From Xenophilus azovorans DSM 13620 (GTDB lineage: Bacteria > Pseudomonadota > Gammaproteobacteria > Burkholderiales > Burkholderiaceae_C): 64,000 nt of DNA. The notes below the pieces were generated by a model. The model was given only the letters and a program-made list of their open reading frames with translations. It was not told the origin of the DNA and ran no database searches. Below, in pieces: positions 14,808 to 25,715 of the stretch; position 1 is the first letter of the stretch, and each line of letters opens with the position of its first letter. Where the stretch lies: NCBI RefSeq assembly GCF_000745855.1, contig NZ_JQKD01000022.1:1-64000 (forward strand), in the 5' to 3' direction. Both the position numbers and the translations under genes were made by a program.

Positions 14808-15598
14808 GGGTTCCTCACGGCCTCGCGCACGCCGGCGAGCATGCGGCGCGAGACCATCACCAGCTCCGGCACGCCGGCCAGGCGCAACGCCCAGCCCTCG
14901 GTGTCTTCCTCCTGGTCGTAGTGGCGCTCCAGCGCGCGGATGGCGCTGCGCGCGACCAGGGTGCTGCGGTGCGCCCGCACGAAGCGCTCGGGCCAGCGCT
15001 CCTCCAGTTCGCCCAGCGTGCCGTCCATCACCAGCGAGCGGGTGGCGGTGCGCACGGTGATGTACTTCAGCTCCGCGCGCAGGTAGATCACCTCGGCCAG
15101 CGGGATGCGCTCGGCGCGCCCGCGGTCCTGGATCAGCAGGTGCTCGGCCGGCGCCGCCGCGCCCTGCGCGGCACGGCGTTCGCGCAGCACGCGCTCGGCC
15201 TTGGCCAGCGCCTGCTGCAGCCGCTCGGCGCGCACCGGCTTGGTCAGGTAGTCGACCGCCTCCAGCTCGAAGGCGGTGACGGCATGCTCCGCGTGCGCGG
15301 TGACGAAGACCACCGCCGGCGCGTCGGGACGCTCGCGCAGCAGCCGTGCGAGCTCCACGCCGTCGATGCCGGGCATGTGGATGTCCAGCAGCATCACGTC
15401 GAAGGGCTGGGCGTCCAGCAGCGCCAGGGCCTCGCTGCCCTGGGCCGCCTCGCCGCCGATCAGCGCGGCGGGCGTGCGGCACTCGCCCAGCAGGGTGCGC
15501 AGGCGGGCGCGGGCGAGGGTCTCGTCGTCCACCACCAGGGTGCGCAGCGCGTGCGAGAGCGGGCGGGCGGCGGGAAAGGATTCGGGCGGCAGGCTCAT
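14804..15598 (-). CDS. algR: LytTR-family response regulator, AlgR type
   Basis: This 264-residue protein has a receiver domain (LVVDDETLARARLR, phospho-Asp in VMLLDIHMPGIDG, Thr in VFVTAH, Lys in YLTKPV) and a C-terminal LytTR DNA-binding domain (EVIYLRAELKYITVRT, FVRAHRSTLV). It pairs with the HisKA-less kinase gene just upstream, which it overlaps by 4 bases. The argH-adjacent position of this pair is also found in Pseudomonas (fimS/algZ-algR), where it controls alginate, twitching and virulence genes; targets in this organism are unknown. Confidence 0.9.
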   Translation of the reverse strand: MSLPPESFPAARPLSHALRTLVVDDETLARARLRTLLGECRTPAALIGGEAAQGSEALALLDAQPFDVMLLDIHMPGIDGVELARLLRERPDAPAVVFVTAHAEHAVTAFELEAVDYLTKPVRAERLQQALAKAERVLRERRAAQGAAAPAEHLLIQDRGRAERIPLAEVIYLRAELKYITVRTATRSLVMDGTLGELEERWPERFVRAHRSTLVARSAIRALERHYDQEEDTEGWALRLAGVPELVMVSRRMLAGVREAVRNP

Positions 15599-16653
15599 GG
15601 TTCTTCTTCTGCGGGGATGTCGATGCGCACGCGGTAGTGGTCTCCGTCCACCCCGGCGCGGAAGCTCGCCTGCACGTCGTGCAGCAGCTTGAGCCGGTCG
15701 CGTACGTTGTTCAGCGCGATGCCATGGCCGCGCGGCAGCGGCGCGTCGGCCCAGTACAGCGGCGGCAGGCTGTTGACCACCTCGATCACCACCTTGGCCC
15801 CGCGCCGCTCGGTGCGGATGCGCAGCTTGCCGCCCTGCGGGCTGGGCTCCACGCCGTGCTTGACGGCGTTCTCCACCAGCGGCTGCAGCAACAGGCGCGG
15901 CAGCCGCGCACCGTCGGCCCGCGGGTCGACCGCCCAGCGCACCCGCATGCGGCGGCCGAAGCGCACCTGCTCGATCGCCAGGTAGCGCTGCGCCAGCGCG
16001 ATCTCGTCGCCCAGGGTGGCCGGCTGGTCCGGGTCGGCCAGCGCGGAACGGAACAGCTCCGACAGGTCTTCCAGCATCGTCTCGGCCTGGGCCGGCGCCT
16101 CGCGCACCAGGGCGATGGCGCTGTTGAGCGTGTTGAAGAGGAAGTGCGGGCGGATGCGCTGCTGCAGCTCCTCCAGCCGCGCCGTGGTGGCGGCCGGCGT
16201 GCGGCCGCTGGCGCGCAGTGCCATCGCCACCATCGCGCTGCCGGCGAAGGCCGCGCCGGCCAGCGCGCTGGCCAGCCACGAGGCCGAGGGCATGACGCCG
16301 GTGAAGCGCAGCAGCGCGCAGCCGTAGGCGGCCGAGGCGGCGCCCAGCAGCACCCCCGCGGCGTACTGCAGCCGCCGCGGCCAGCGCGCCATCGGCCGGC
16401 GCAGGGCGCACACCGCCACCAGCCACAGCAGGGTGGCGGGCAGCGCGCCACCGGTGACGGCCGCCGCCAGCCCCAGCCAGTCGACGAAGCCGGGGGCGAC
16501 GAACAGGGTCGTGATGGCCACCAGCGCCTGCACCGCCAGCACGGCGCGCAGCACCACGCCGATGCGGCAGGCGTCGAACAGCAGCGGCTGCGCCGCCGGC
16601 CGCTGGGGCGCGGGAGCGGACGCGGCGGCGGGCGGCCGCAGCGGGGCCGGCAT
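15595..16653 (-). CDS. algZ: Sensor histidine kinase, AlgZ/LytS type
   Basis: The protein has about 352 residues. Four hydrophobic segments in the first half form a membrane sensor without a large periplasmic domain. The kinase part has the His-box RPHFLFNTLNSAIAL of the His_kinase family and an ATP-binding N-box VENAVKHGVEP with a late glycine motif GHGIALNNVRDRL. It should phosphorylate the AlgR-type regulator encoded downstream. An alternative Met at 16701 would add 16 residues, but that region overlaps TAAAAT, the likely -10 of divergent argH; the Met at 16653 is preferred with moderate certainty. Confidence 0.87.
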   Translation of the reverse strand: MPAPLRPPAAASAPAPQRPAAQPLLFDACRIGVVLRAVLAVQALVAITTLFVAPGFVDWLGLAAAVTGGALPATLLWLVAVCALRRPMARWPRRLQYAAGVLLGAASAAYGCALLRFTGVMPSASWLASALAGAAFAGSAMVAMALRASGRTPAATTARLEELQQRIRPHFLFNTLNSAIALVREAPAQAETMLEDLSELFRSALADPDQPATLGDEIALAQRYLAIEQVRFGRRMRVRWAVDPRADGARLPRLLLQPLVENAVKHGVEPSPQGGKLRIRTERRGAKVVIEVVNSLPPLYWADAPLPRGHGIALNNVRDRLKLLHDVQASFRAGVDGDHYRVRIDIPAEEEP

Positions 16654-16803
16654 CGTCGAATCGACGCCGGGGTCGGCCGATAAAATCGATGGGTTTCGCA
16701 TCCCTCGCGAGGCGGTGGGCAGGCAGCGGGCCATTATTGCTGCGCCCGCCGCCGTTGCCGCCTCCGGCCGCCCCTTCCCGCCCTGCCTGCCGTGCACTCC
16801 GTC

Positions 16804-18201
<1,398 letters not shown>

Positions 18202-18273
18202 TCGGCCGCCCGCTCCCGGAACGACGACCACCCGACCCGCGCCGGCGCCCACCCGCCGCATCGCGCCGAGCGC

Positions 18274-19743
18274 ATGTTCTACGCCATCCCGCTGGAGAAC
18301 CCGCCCACCTGGCGCAACCCGCCGTGGATGACGGTGCTGCTCATCCTGCTGAACGTGCTCGTCTGGTGGGGCCCGCAGCGCAGCGAGCACAAGGCGCACG
18401 AGCGTGCCGCCGCCTTCTACGCCAGGAGTGCGCTGCCGGCGCTGGAGATGCCGGCGTATCTCGACTGGCTGGACGCCACCGGCGCGAAGCACGCCCGCCA
18501 GGCGCGGCGCGCCTACGAGCGCAAGCAGTACGCGCCCCTGCTCGACGCGATGAACCAGTCCGCGCCCTTCCTGGCGAAGCTGCGCGCCGACGAGGTCGTC
18601 ACCCCGGCGAACCCCCGCTACGAGGAGTGGGCGAGCGCCCGCCGCCAGTACGACGCGATGCTGCCCGCGCCCTTCACCGCGCGCTGGGCGATGGACTTCA
18701 ACCCCGACACCGAATGGCGGCCCGTCACCCTGCTCACGGCCGCCTTCCTGCACGGCAGCACCGGGCACCTGCTGGGCAACATGCTGTTCCTGTTCCTCTT
18801 CGGCTGCACGGTCGAACTGGCGCTGGGCCGTGCGACCTACCTCGGCTTCTACCTGCTCGGCGCGGTGGGCGCGTCGGCCATGTCCACCTGGTTCCACATG
18901 GGGCAGGGCGGCCTGGGGCTGGGCGCCTCGGGCGCCGTCTCGGCGCTGATGGCGATGTACGCCGTGCTCTACCGCATGCGGCGCATCCGCTTCTTCTACC
19001 AGCTCTTCTTCTATTTCAACTACGTCAGCGCGCCGGCCCTGCTGCTGCTGCCGGCGTGGATCGCCAACGAGCTGCTGCAGCAACTGCTGTCCGACGGCGG
19101 CGTCGACTACATGGCGCACCTGGGCGGCCTGCTCACCGGCGCCACGCTGATGGCGCTGACCCTGGCCGTGCGCCGCGTCGAGGCGCCCCGCGCGCCGGTA
19201 CCGGCCGAGGCCGACGACGGCCATGCGGCGCAGGTCGCGCTGGCGCGCCGGCTCACCGGCGAGATGCAGTTCGAGCGCGCGGCCGCGGCCTGGAAGGCGG
19301 CGGCCAGGCTGCGCCCGCGCGATGCCGAGACGCTGCGCCAGTGGTTCAACCTGGCGAAGCTGTGGCCGGCCGGCGAGGACTTCCACCGCTGCGCGCGCAT
19401 GATCTTCGCGCTGCCCGGCAAGGACGACGCGACGCTGGCGCTGCAGCACGCCAGCTACCGCACCTACCTCGACACCGCCAAGCCCGGCGCCCGGCTGCAG
19501 CCCGACGACATGGTGCGGCTGGTGCGCCGCTTCGTGCGTGCGCGCGAGTTCGCCGACGCCGAGAAGCTGTGCCAGGCGCTGATCCGCACGGCGCCCGCGC
19601 ATCCGCGCCTGGCCGACACGCTGGGCATCTGCGCCACGGGGCTGCTGCAGGCCGGGCAGCACGAGCGGGCCCGGGCGTGGCTGCCGCAGTTGCAGCGGTT
19701 TGCGCCAGCGGAACAAGTCACGCGCTTGCTGGCGCAGGGGTGA
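18274..19743 (+). CDS. Rhomboid-family intramembrane protease with C-terminal repeat region
   Basis: This is a 489-residue protein. Residues 18-33 are a first membrane segment, followed by an unusually long loop of about 110 residues before the rhomboid core. The core has HLLGNMLFLFLFG, the catalytic Ser219 in GASGAVSA and His282 in YMAHLGG, so the Ser-His dyad is intact. Residues from about 310 to the end are soluble, with helical repeats of TPR character (MQFERAAAAWKAAARLRPRD). It cleaves membrane proteins within the bilayer; substrates are unknown. It follows argH by 72 bp on the same strand. Confidence 0.88.
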   Translation: MFYAIPLENPPTWRNPPWMTVLLILLNVLVWWGPQRSEHKAHERAAAFYARSALPALEMPAYLDWLDATGAKHARQARRAYERKQYAPLLDAMNQSAPFLAKLRADEVVTPANPRYEEWASARRQYDAMLPAPFTARWAMDFNPDTEWRPVTLLTAAFLHGSTGHLLGNMLFLFLFGCTVELALGRATYLGFYLLGAVGASAMSTWFHMGQGGLGLGASGAVSALMAMYAVLYRMRRIRFFYQLFFYFNYVSAPALLLLPAWIANELLQQLLSDGGVDYMAHLGGLLTGATLMALTLAVRRVEAPRAPVPAEADDGHAAQVALARRLTGEMQFERAAAAWKAAARLRPRDAETLRQWFNLAKLWPAGEDFHRCARMIFALPGKDDATLALQHASYRTYLDTAKPGARLQPDDMVRLVRRFVRAREFADAEKLCQALIRTAPAHPRLADTLGICATGLLQAGQHERARAWLPQLQRFAPAEQVTRLLAQG

Positions 19744-19811
19744 TGTGCCGGAGCGGGGCGCTCGCCGTGGCAAGGGGGCCGCGGTGCGGTGGGTCCACAA
19801 CTTCCGTTCGG

Positions 19812-19855
19812 GCTGAGCTTGTCGAAGCCGTGCGCCGCGCTTCGACAAGCTCAGC
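19812..19855. repeat. Palindromic REP-like repeat downstream of the rhomboid gene
   Basis: A perfect 16-base inverted repeat, GCTGAGCTTGTCGAAG (19812-19827) and its complement (19840-19855), surrounds a 12-base loop. This TGAGCTTGTCGAA palindrome is one I recall as scattered between genes in many proteobacteria. It lies between the convergent rhomboid and ppc genes and could form a bidirectional hairpin, but has no T-tract. The rest of the 196-bp gap shows nothing else. Confidence 0.8.
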
Positions 19856-19939
19856 GTGAACTGCGGGTGGATGGTTCAAAGGCTGCATCGAGCCGCCCGG
19901 GCCCGGCACCGAGATCGCCAACGCCCCAGGGGCCCGCAA

Positions 19940-22813
19940 TCAGCCCGTATTGCGCAGCCCCGCCGCCACCCCGTTGATCGACAGGTGGATGCCGCGCTGC
20001 AGCCGCTCGCCGCCGTCGCCGCTGCGGAAGCGGCGCATCAGCTCCACCTGCATGTGGTGCAGCGGGTCGATGTAGGGGAAGCGGTGGCGCACCGAGCGCT
20101 GCATCTCCACGTTGCCCTCCAGTCGCTGCTTCGCGCCGGTGATGAGCGTGAGCGCGTCGGAGGTCCTGTGCCACTCGGCCTCGATCATCGAGAACACCTT
20201 CTGGCGCAGCTTGCGGTCGCCCACCAGTTCGGCATAGCGCGTGGCCAGCGCCAGGTCGCTCTTGGCCAGCACCATGTCCATGTTCGACAGCAGCGTGCGG
20301 AAGAAGGGCCACTGCGCGTACATGCGCTGCAGCAGCGCCTCGCGCTCCTTGCGGCCCTTGGCGTCGGGCGCGCCCTCGACGAAGCGCACGACCGCGCTGC
20401 CGAAGCCGTACCAGCCGTTGAGCGTCAGGCGGCACTGGCCCCAGCTGAAGCTCCAGGGCACGGCGCGCAGGTCCTCGATGTTGTGCTTGGGGTTGCGCGA
20501 GGCGGGGCGCGAGCCGATGTTCAGCTCGGCGATCTCGCGGATCGGCGTGGCGCCGAAGAAGTAGTCGACGAAGCCCGGCGTCTCGTACACCAGCGCGCGG
20601 TAGGCGGCCATGCTGGCGCGCGAAAGCGCCTCCGCCGCGTCGAGGAAGGCCGCCGGCGCGGCCTTGTTCGGCGTGAGGAAGGTCGCCTCCAGCGTGGCGG
20701 CCACCAGCGTCTCGAGGTTGCGCCGGCCGATCTCGCTGTTGGCGTACTTCGAGCCGATCACCTCGCCCTGTTCCGTCAGGCGCAGTTGCCCGCGCACGGT
20801 GCCCGGCGGCTGCGCCAGGATGGCCTGGTAGCTCGGTCCGCCGCCGCGGCCCACGGTGCCGCCGCGGCCGTGGAACATGCGCAGGCGGATCGGCCGCTCC
20901 TGCCCTGCATTCAACTCGTCGAACAGCTTCACCAGCGCGTTGCCGGCGCGGTACAGCTCCCAGTTGCTGGTGAAGATGCCGCCGTCCTTGTTGCTGTCGC
21001 TGTAGCCGAGCATCACGTCCTGCTCGGCGCCGGAGCGCTGCACCATCGCATGCACGCCCGGCAGGCCGTAGAAGGCGCGCACGATGGGCGCGGCGTTGCG
21101 CAGGTCCTCGATGGTCTCGAACAGGGGCACGACGATCAGGTCGCACACGGCATCCTCGTTCAAGGTGCCGCGCATCAGGCCCACTTCCTTCTGCAGCAGC
21201 AGCGCTTCCAGCAGGTCGCTCACCGTCTCGGTGTGGCTGATGATGTAGTGGCGGATGGCGGCGCGGCCGTAGCGCGCGTGCGCCGTGCGGGCCTGCGCGA
21301 AGATGGCCAGCTCGCTCACCGTGAGCGGCGCGTAGGCCGCGTCGGGCACGTGCAGCGGACGGGCGTCGTCCAGCAGGCGCAGCAGCAGCGTCTGCTTGGC
21401 GTCTTCCGCCAGCGCGGTGTAGTCGGGCTCGATGCGCGCCACCTTCAGCAGGTCGGCCACCACCGCCTCGTGCTTGTCGGAGCTTTGCCGCAGGTCCACC
21501 GTGGCGAGGTGGAAGCCGAACACCTCCACCGCGCGGATCAGCGGCTTCAGGCGCGGTTCGACCAGCGCGGCGCCGTGCTTCTCGCGCAGCGATTCCTCGA
21601 TGGTGCGCAGGTCGGCCAGCAGGCCCTGGGCGTCGGGATACGGGTTCTGCGGCGCCACCGCGTGGCGTGCCGCCACGCCGCCGGTCAGCTCGCGCAGCGT
21701 GGCCGCCAGGCGGGCGTAGATGCCGATGAGGGCGCGGCGGTAGGGTTCGTCGCGGCGGTGCTCGCTCGGGTCGGGCGAGGCCTCGGCCAGCGCCTGCATC
21801 TCGGGCGACACGTCCACCAGCGCGGCCGACAGCGACAGCTCGCCGCCCAGGTAGTGCACCTCGGTCAGGTAGTGGCGCAGCGCCAGCTCGCACTGGCGGC
21901 GCAGCGCGTAGTCCAGCGTCTCGGCCGTCACGTTGGGGTTGCCGTCGCGGTCGCCGCCGATCCACTGGCCCATGCGCAGGAAGGGCGCGATGTCCTCGCG
22001 GCCCAGCGCTTTCTCCAGGTCGGCGTACACGTGCGGGATCTCGCGCAGGAAGGTCGCCTCGTAGTAGGACAGCGCGTTCTCGATCTCGTCGGCCACCAGC
22101 AGCTTGGTGAAGCGCACCAGCCGCGTCTGCCAGAGCTGCGTGACGCGCACCCGCAACTGCGCCTCGTTGTCGGCCAGCTCGCGCGGCGTGAGCGCGTCCT
22201 TGCCGCCGGCGTACAGGCGCTGGCGCTGGCGGATCTCGTCGCGCGCGGCCAGCAGCTGCGCGATGCCGCGCTCGGCGTCGAGGATGCTCTTGCGCTGCAC
22301 CTCCGTCGGGTGCGCTGTGAGCACCGGCGAGAGATAGCTGTGCGCCAGCGCCTGCGCCACCTGCGCGTCGCCGATGCCGGCCTTGCGGATGCGCGCCAGC
22401 GCCACCTCCAGGCTGCCCTCGATGGCTTCGCCGGCGCGCTCGGCCTCGGTGCGGCGGCGGATCTGGTGGCGGTCCTCGGCCAGGTTGGCCAGGTGGCTGA
22501 AGTAGGTGAAGGCGCGGATCACGCGCACCGCCTCGTTGGCCGAGAGGCTCTTGAGCAGGTTCTTGAGCGCGCGGTCGGCCGAGTGGTCCTGGTCGCGGCG
22601 GAAGGCCACCGACAGGGTGCGGATCCGCTCCACCAGCTCGAAGGTGGCCGCGCCTTCCTGCTCGCGGATCACGTCGCCGAGGATGCGGCCCAGCAGGCGG
22701 ATGTCCTCGATCAGCGGCTGCTCGTCGGCCTGGCGCCGGGGGGCGGCCGGCTTGGCCGGGCTGGGGCTCTTCCTGGTCTTCGCGGGCGGGGTCCTGCGGG
22801 CGGCGGTGCTCAT
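19940..22813 (-). CDS. ppc: Phosphoenolpyruvate carboxylase
   Basis: This 957-residue enzyme carboxylates PEP to oxaloacetate to refill the citric acid cycle. Catalytic elements are [13 protein letters not shown] (catalytic His near 168), [28 protein letters not shown], the mobile loop [16 protein letters not shown] and the conserved C-terminus AGLRNTG. The N-terminal 30 residues are a Lys/Pro/Ala-rich extension. The gene is divergent from hemC, with starts 99 bp apart. Confidence 0.97.
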   Translation of the reverse strand: MSTAARRTPPAKTRKSPSPAKPAAPRRQADEQPLIEDIRLLGRILGDVIREQEGAATFELVERIRTLSVAFRRDQDHSADRALKNLLKSLSANEAVRVIRAFTYFSHLANLAEDRHQIRRRTEAERAGEAIEGSLEVALARIRKAGIGDAQVAQALAHSYLSPVLTAHPTEVQRKSILDAERGIAQLLAARDEIRQRQRLYAGGKDALTPRELADNEAQLRVRVTQLWQTRLVRFTKLLVADEIENALSYYEATFLREIPHVYADLEKALGREDIAPFLRMGQWIGGDRDGNPNVTAETLDYALRRQCELALRHYLTEVHYLGGELSLSAALVDVSPEMQALAEASPDPSEHRRDEPYRRALIGIYARLAATLRELTGGVAARHAVAPQNPYPDAQGLLADLRTIEESLREKHGAALVEPRLKPLIRAVEVFGFHLATVDLRQSSDKHEAVVADLLKVARIEPDYTALAEDAKQTLLLRLLDDARPLHVPDAAYAPLTVSELAIFAQARTAHARYGRAAIRHYIISHTETVSDLLEALLLQKEVGLMRGTLNEDAVCDLIVVPLFETIEDLRNAAPIVRAFYGLPGVHAMVQRSGAEQDVMLGYSDSNKDGGIFTSNWELYRAGNALVKLFDELNAGQERPIRLRMFHGRGGTVGRGGGPSYQAILAQPPGTVRGQLRLTEQGEVIGSKYANSEIGRRNLETLVAATLEATFLTPNKAAPAAFLDAAEALSRASMAAYRALVYETPGFVDYFFGATPIREIAELNIGSRPASRNPKHNIEDLRAVPWSFSWGQCRLTLNGWYGFGSAVVRFVEGAPDAKGRKEREALLQRMYAQWPFFRTLLSNMDMVLAKSDLALATRYAELVGDRKLRQKVFSMIEAEWHRTSDALTLITGAKQRLEGNVEMQRSVRHRFPYIDPLHHMQVELMRRFRSGDGGERLQRGIHLSINGVAAGLRNTG

Positions 22814-22912
22814 CCGGGTGGCTCCTGGGTAGGGGACATGGCGCGTGCAACGGCGTTGCTGCGGCGCAACATGCTAGCATCGTCAGCCCCCGAAGCCTGC
22901 GTTCCTCCACCC

Positions 22913-23815
22913 GTGAAACCCATCGTCATCGCCACGCGCGAAAGCCGCCTGGCCCTCTGGCAGGCCGAGCATGTGAAAGCACTTCTGCAAGAACGGGGCC
23001 ACGCCGTCGAACTGCTGGGCATGACCACGCGCGGCGACCAGATCCTGGACCGCACGCTCAGCAAGGTCGGCGGCAAGGGCCTGTTCGTCAAGGAGCTGGA
23101 GACGGCGCTGGAGGAGGGCCGCGCCGACATCGCGGTGCACTCGCTCAAGGACGTGCCGATGGAGCTGCCCGAAGGCTTCGATCTGGCCTGCGTGATGGAG
23201 CGCGAGGACCCGCGCGACGCGCTGGTCTCGCCAGGGTACGCCTCGCTCGACGAGGTGCCGCAGGGCGCGGTGGTCGGCACCTCCAGCCTGCGCCGCACGG
23301 TGCTGCTCAAGGCGTTGCGGCCCGACCTGCGCATCGAGCCGCTGCGCGGCAACCTCGACACCCGCCTGCGCAAGCTCGACGAGGGGCAGTACGCCGCCAT
23401 CGTGCTGGCGGCGGCGGGCCTCAAGCGGCTGGGCCTGCAGGCGCGCATCCGCCAGGTCTTCGAGCCCGAGGCGATGCTGCCCGCGGCAGGGCAGGGCGCG
23501 CTGGGCATCGAGATCCGCGCCGGCCGCGACGACCTGCGCGCCGCCCTGGCGCCGCTGGCGCACCAGCCGACCTGGCTGGCGACCGCCGCCGAGCGCGCCG
23601 TCAGCCGCGCGCTGGGCGGCAGCTGCTCCATGCCGCTGGCCGCGCATGCCCGCACGGGTGCGCAGGGCCTGCATCTGGCCGCCGCCTGGGGCGACGCCGA
23701 GGGCAGCGGCGCGCTGGTGCGCGCGCAGGCGGCGGAGGCCGTGACCGACCTGGCCGGGGCCGAGGCGCTCGGCATGCGCGTGGCCGGCGCGCTGCGCGCC
23801 GGCGGCGCCCGCTAG
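22913..23815 (+). CDS. hemC: Porphobilinogen deaminase (hydroxymethylbilane synthase)
   Basis: This 300-residue protein joins four porphobilinogens into hydroxymethylbilane for haem and cobalamin synthesis. It has [16 protein letters not shown] at the start, [21 protein letters not shown] with the catalytic Asp region, [18 protein letters not shown], and Cys238 in GGSCSMPL that holds the dipyrromethane cofactor. A GTG at 22913 gives the family N-terminus. The in-frame ATG at 22871 overlaps TGCTAGCAT (22872-22880), which looks like an extended -10 element, so the GTG is preferred. Confidence 0.95.
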   Translation: MKPIVIATRESRLALWQAEHVKALLQERGHAVELLGMTTRGDQILDRTLSKVGGKGLFVKELETALEEGRADIAVHSLKDVPMELPEGFDLACVMEREDPRDALVSPGYASLDEVPQGAVVGTSSLRRTVLLKALRPDLRIEPLRGNLDTRLRKLDEGQYAAIVLAAAGLKRLGLQARIRQVFEPEAMLPAAGQGALGIEIRAGRDDLRAALAPLAHQPTWLATAAERAVSRALGGSCSMPLAAHARTGAQGLHLAAAWGDAEGSGALVRAQAAEAVTDLAGAEALGMRVAGALRAGGAR

Positions 23816-23822
23816 CGCCGGC

Positions 23823-24602
23823 ATGGCCACGGCGGTGCGTCCTTCGGTGCTGGTCACGCGGCCGGCCGGCGAGGTCGGCCGCTGGGTGGATGCATTGCGC
23901 GCTGCCGGCATCGAGGCCGAGGCGTTTCCGCTGATCGAGATCGCCGCGCAGTTGCCCGGCGCGATGGCGCCGCTGCCGCCGGCGGACGCGCACGACGCGC
24001 TGATGTTCGTGAGCGCCGCCGCCGTGGCGCACTTTTTCCGGCTGCGGCCGATGCAGGCGGCCGGCCTCGGCGCCGCGCGCTGCTGGTGCACCGGCCCCGG
24101 CACGGCGGCCGCACTGCAGGCGGCCGGCGTGCCTGCGGAGCGCATCGATACGCCGCCCGAGGCGCAGGCGCGCTTCGATTCGGAAGCCCTGTGGGAACAG
24201 GTCGAGACGCAGGTGCGCCCCGGCCTGCGCGTGCTGCTGGTGCGCGGGGCCGACGCGCAGGGTCGGCCGGCGGGGCGCGACTGGCTGGCCCGCCGGCTGG
24301 AAGCGGCGGGCGCGGCGGTGCAGACCGTCGCCGTCTACCGGCGGCTGGCGCCGCAGTTCGACGAGGCTGCGCGCCGACGGGCGCAGGCCGCCGCGCGCGA
24401 CGGAAGCTGGTGGCTCTTCAGCAGCTCCGAAGCCGTGGGCAACCTGCGGGCCGCACTGCCGGGCCAGGACTGGGCCGGGGCGCGCGCGCTGGCGACCCAT
24501 GAACGCATCGTGGAGGCCGCGCGCCAGGCCGGTTTCGGACGGGTGGAGGCGGTTTCGCCGCGCCTGCCGGAGATGGTCGCCTCGATAGAATCCCTTCGAT
24601 GA
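23823..24602 (+). CDS. hemD: Uroporphyrinogen-III synthase
   Basis: This 259-residue protein is placed 7 bp after hemC. It shows the two-lobe pattern of the poorly conserved HemD family: VLVTRPAGEVGRWVDALRAAG at the N-terminus, MFVSAAAVAHFF, VLLVRGADAQGRPAGRDWLARRL, VYRRL, and WWLFSSSEAVGNL near the end. It closes the linear tetrapyrrole with inversion of ring D. It shares an ATGA overlap with the following hemX. Confidence 0.92.
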   Translation: MATAVRPSVLVTRPAGEVGRWVDALRAAGIEAEAFPLIEIAAQLPGAMAPLPPADAHDALMFVSAAAVAHFFRLRPMQAAGLGAARCWCTGPGTAAALQAAGVPAERIDTPPEAQARFDSEALWEQVETQVRPGLRVLLVRGADAQGRPAGRDWLARRLEAAGAAVQTVAVYRRLAPQFDEAARRRAQAAARDGSWWLFSSSEAVGNLRAALPGQDWAGARALATHERIVEAARQAGFGRVEAVSPRLPEMVASIESLR

Positions 24603-25681
24603 CGGCCGCCTCCGTGTCCGAAGAATCCTCCCCCGGCACGGCGCCGCCCCTGGCCTTGCCGGCGCCGGTGGCTGTGGTGCCCGTCGCGGTCACGGCGCAG
24701 GGCGTGCGGCTGGCCTTCGGCGTGCTGGCGCTGCTGACCGGCATCGCGCTGCTGCTGGCGATCCTGCTGTGGCAGAAGGTCTCGGGCATGCAGGAACAGC
24801 TCGCCCGCCAGAGCGCCGATGCCACCGTCCAGGCCACCGAGGCCCGCGCCCTGGCCCGCCAGGCGCAGGAGACGGTGAGCGACGCCGCGGCGCGCCTGGC
24901 GCTCTTGGACACCCGCGTGTCCGAACTCACGCTGCAGCGCGCCCAACTCGACGAACTGATGCACAGCCTCTCGCGCTCGCGCGACGAGAACCTGGTGGTC
25001 GACATCGAGTCCGCCGTGCGCCTGGCGCTGGAGCAGGCCCAGGCCACCGGCAACGTGCAGCCGCTGCTGGCGGCGCTCAAGGCCGGCGAGCAGCGCGTGG
25101 CGCGCGCGGCGCAGCCCCGGCTGGCGCCGCTGCAGCGCGCGTTGCAGCGCGACGCGGACCGCATCCGCGCGACCGCCAGCGGCGACGGCGGCGAGGCGCT
25201 GTCGCGCCTGGACGAACTGCTGCGCGGCGTCGACGACCTGCCCACCCTCAACCAGCTCGCGGTGCGCGGCGCGGCCGCGCCCGACGCCTGGGCCAACGAG
25301 GCCGTGCCGGCCGACGCGCCGTGGTGGCAGCGCTTCCTGATGACGGTGCGGGGCGAGCTGCGCTCCCTGGTGCGCGTCTCGCGCATCGACCGGCCCGAGG
25401 CGGCGCTGCTCGCGCCCGACCAGACCTTCTTCCTGCGCGAGAACCTCAAGCTCAAGCTGCTCAGCGCGCGGCTGGCGCTGCTGTCGCGCCAGGCGGACAA
25501 CGCGCGCGGCGAGCTGGCCGGCGTGCAGGCGCTGATCAACCGCTATTTCGACCCGGCATCGCGCAAGGTGCAGGTCGCCGCGACCCAGTTGCAGCAGGTG
25601 CAGTCGCTGGTCAGGGCGTCGGCGCCGCCGCATGTCGACGACACCCTGGCGGCTCTTGCTGCCGCTGCTGCCGGCCGATGA
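24599..25681 (+). CDS. hemX: HemX-like membrane protein
   Basis: This 360-residue protein has a Pro/Ala/Val-rich cytoplasmic N-terminus, one membrane helix (about 37-58), a coiled-coil-like stretch rich in Gln/Ala (about 60-115), and a periplasmic domain with the HemX-family segment WWQRFLMTVRGEL and the FFLRENLKLKLLSARLALL motif. It lacks the methyltransferase domain sometimes fused to it, although databases often label it uroporphyrinogen C-methyltransferase. Its exact role in the hem operon is unknown. It overlaps hemD by 4 bases. Confidence 0.9.
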   Translation: MTAASVSEESSPGTAPPLALPAPVAVVPVAVTAQGVRLAFGVLALLTGIALLLAILLWQKVSGMQEQLARQSADATVQATEARALARQAQETVSDAAARLALLDTRVSELTLQRAQLDELMHSLSRSRDENLVVDIESAVRLALEQAQATGNVQPLLAALKAGEQRVARAAQPRLAPLQRALQRDADRIRATASGDGGEALSRLDELLRGVDDLPTLNQLAVRGAAAPDAWANEAVPADAPWWQRFLMTVRGELRSLVRVSRIDRPEAALLAPDQTFFLRENLKLKLLSARLALLSRQADNARGELAGVQALINRYFDPASRKVQVAATQLQQVQSLVRASAPPHVDDTLAALAAAAAGR

Positions 25682-25715
25682 GCAACCCCTGCCGCCCCGC
25701 GAGGGAGACCCCCTG

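Noticed and set aside
24599-25681. Calling hemX a uroporphyrinogen-III C-methyltransferase
   Set aside because: The protein has no SAM-dependent methylase domain; it is the membrane-anchored HemX type only.
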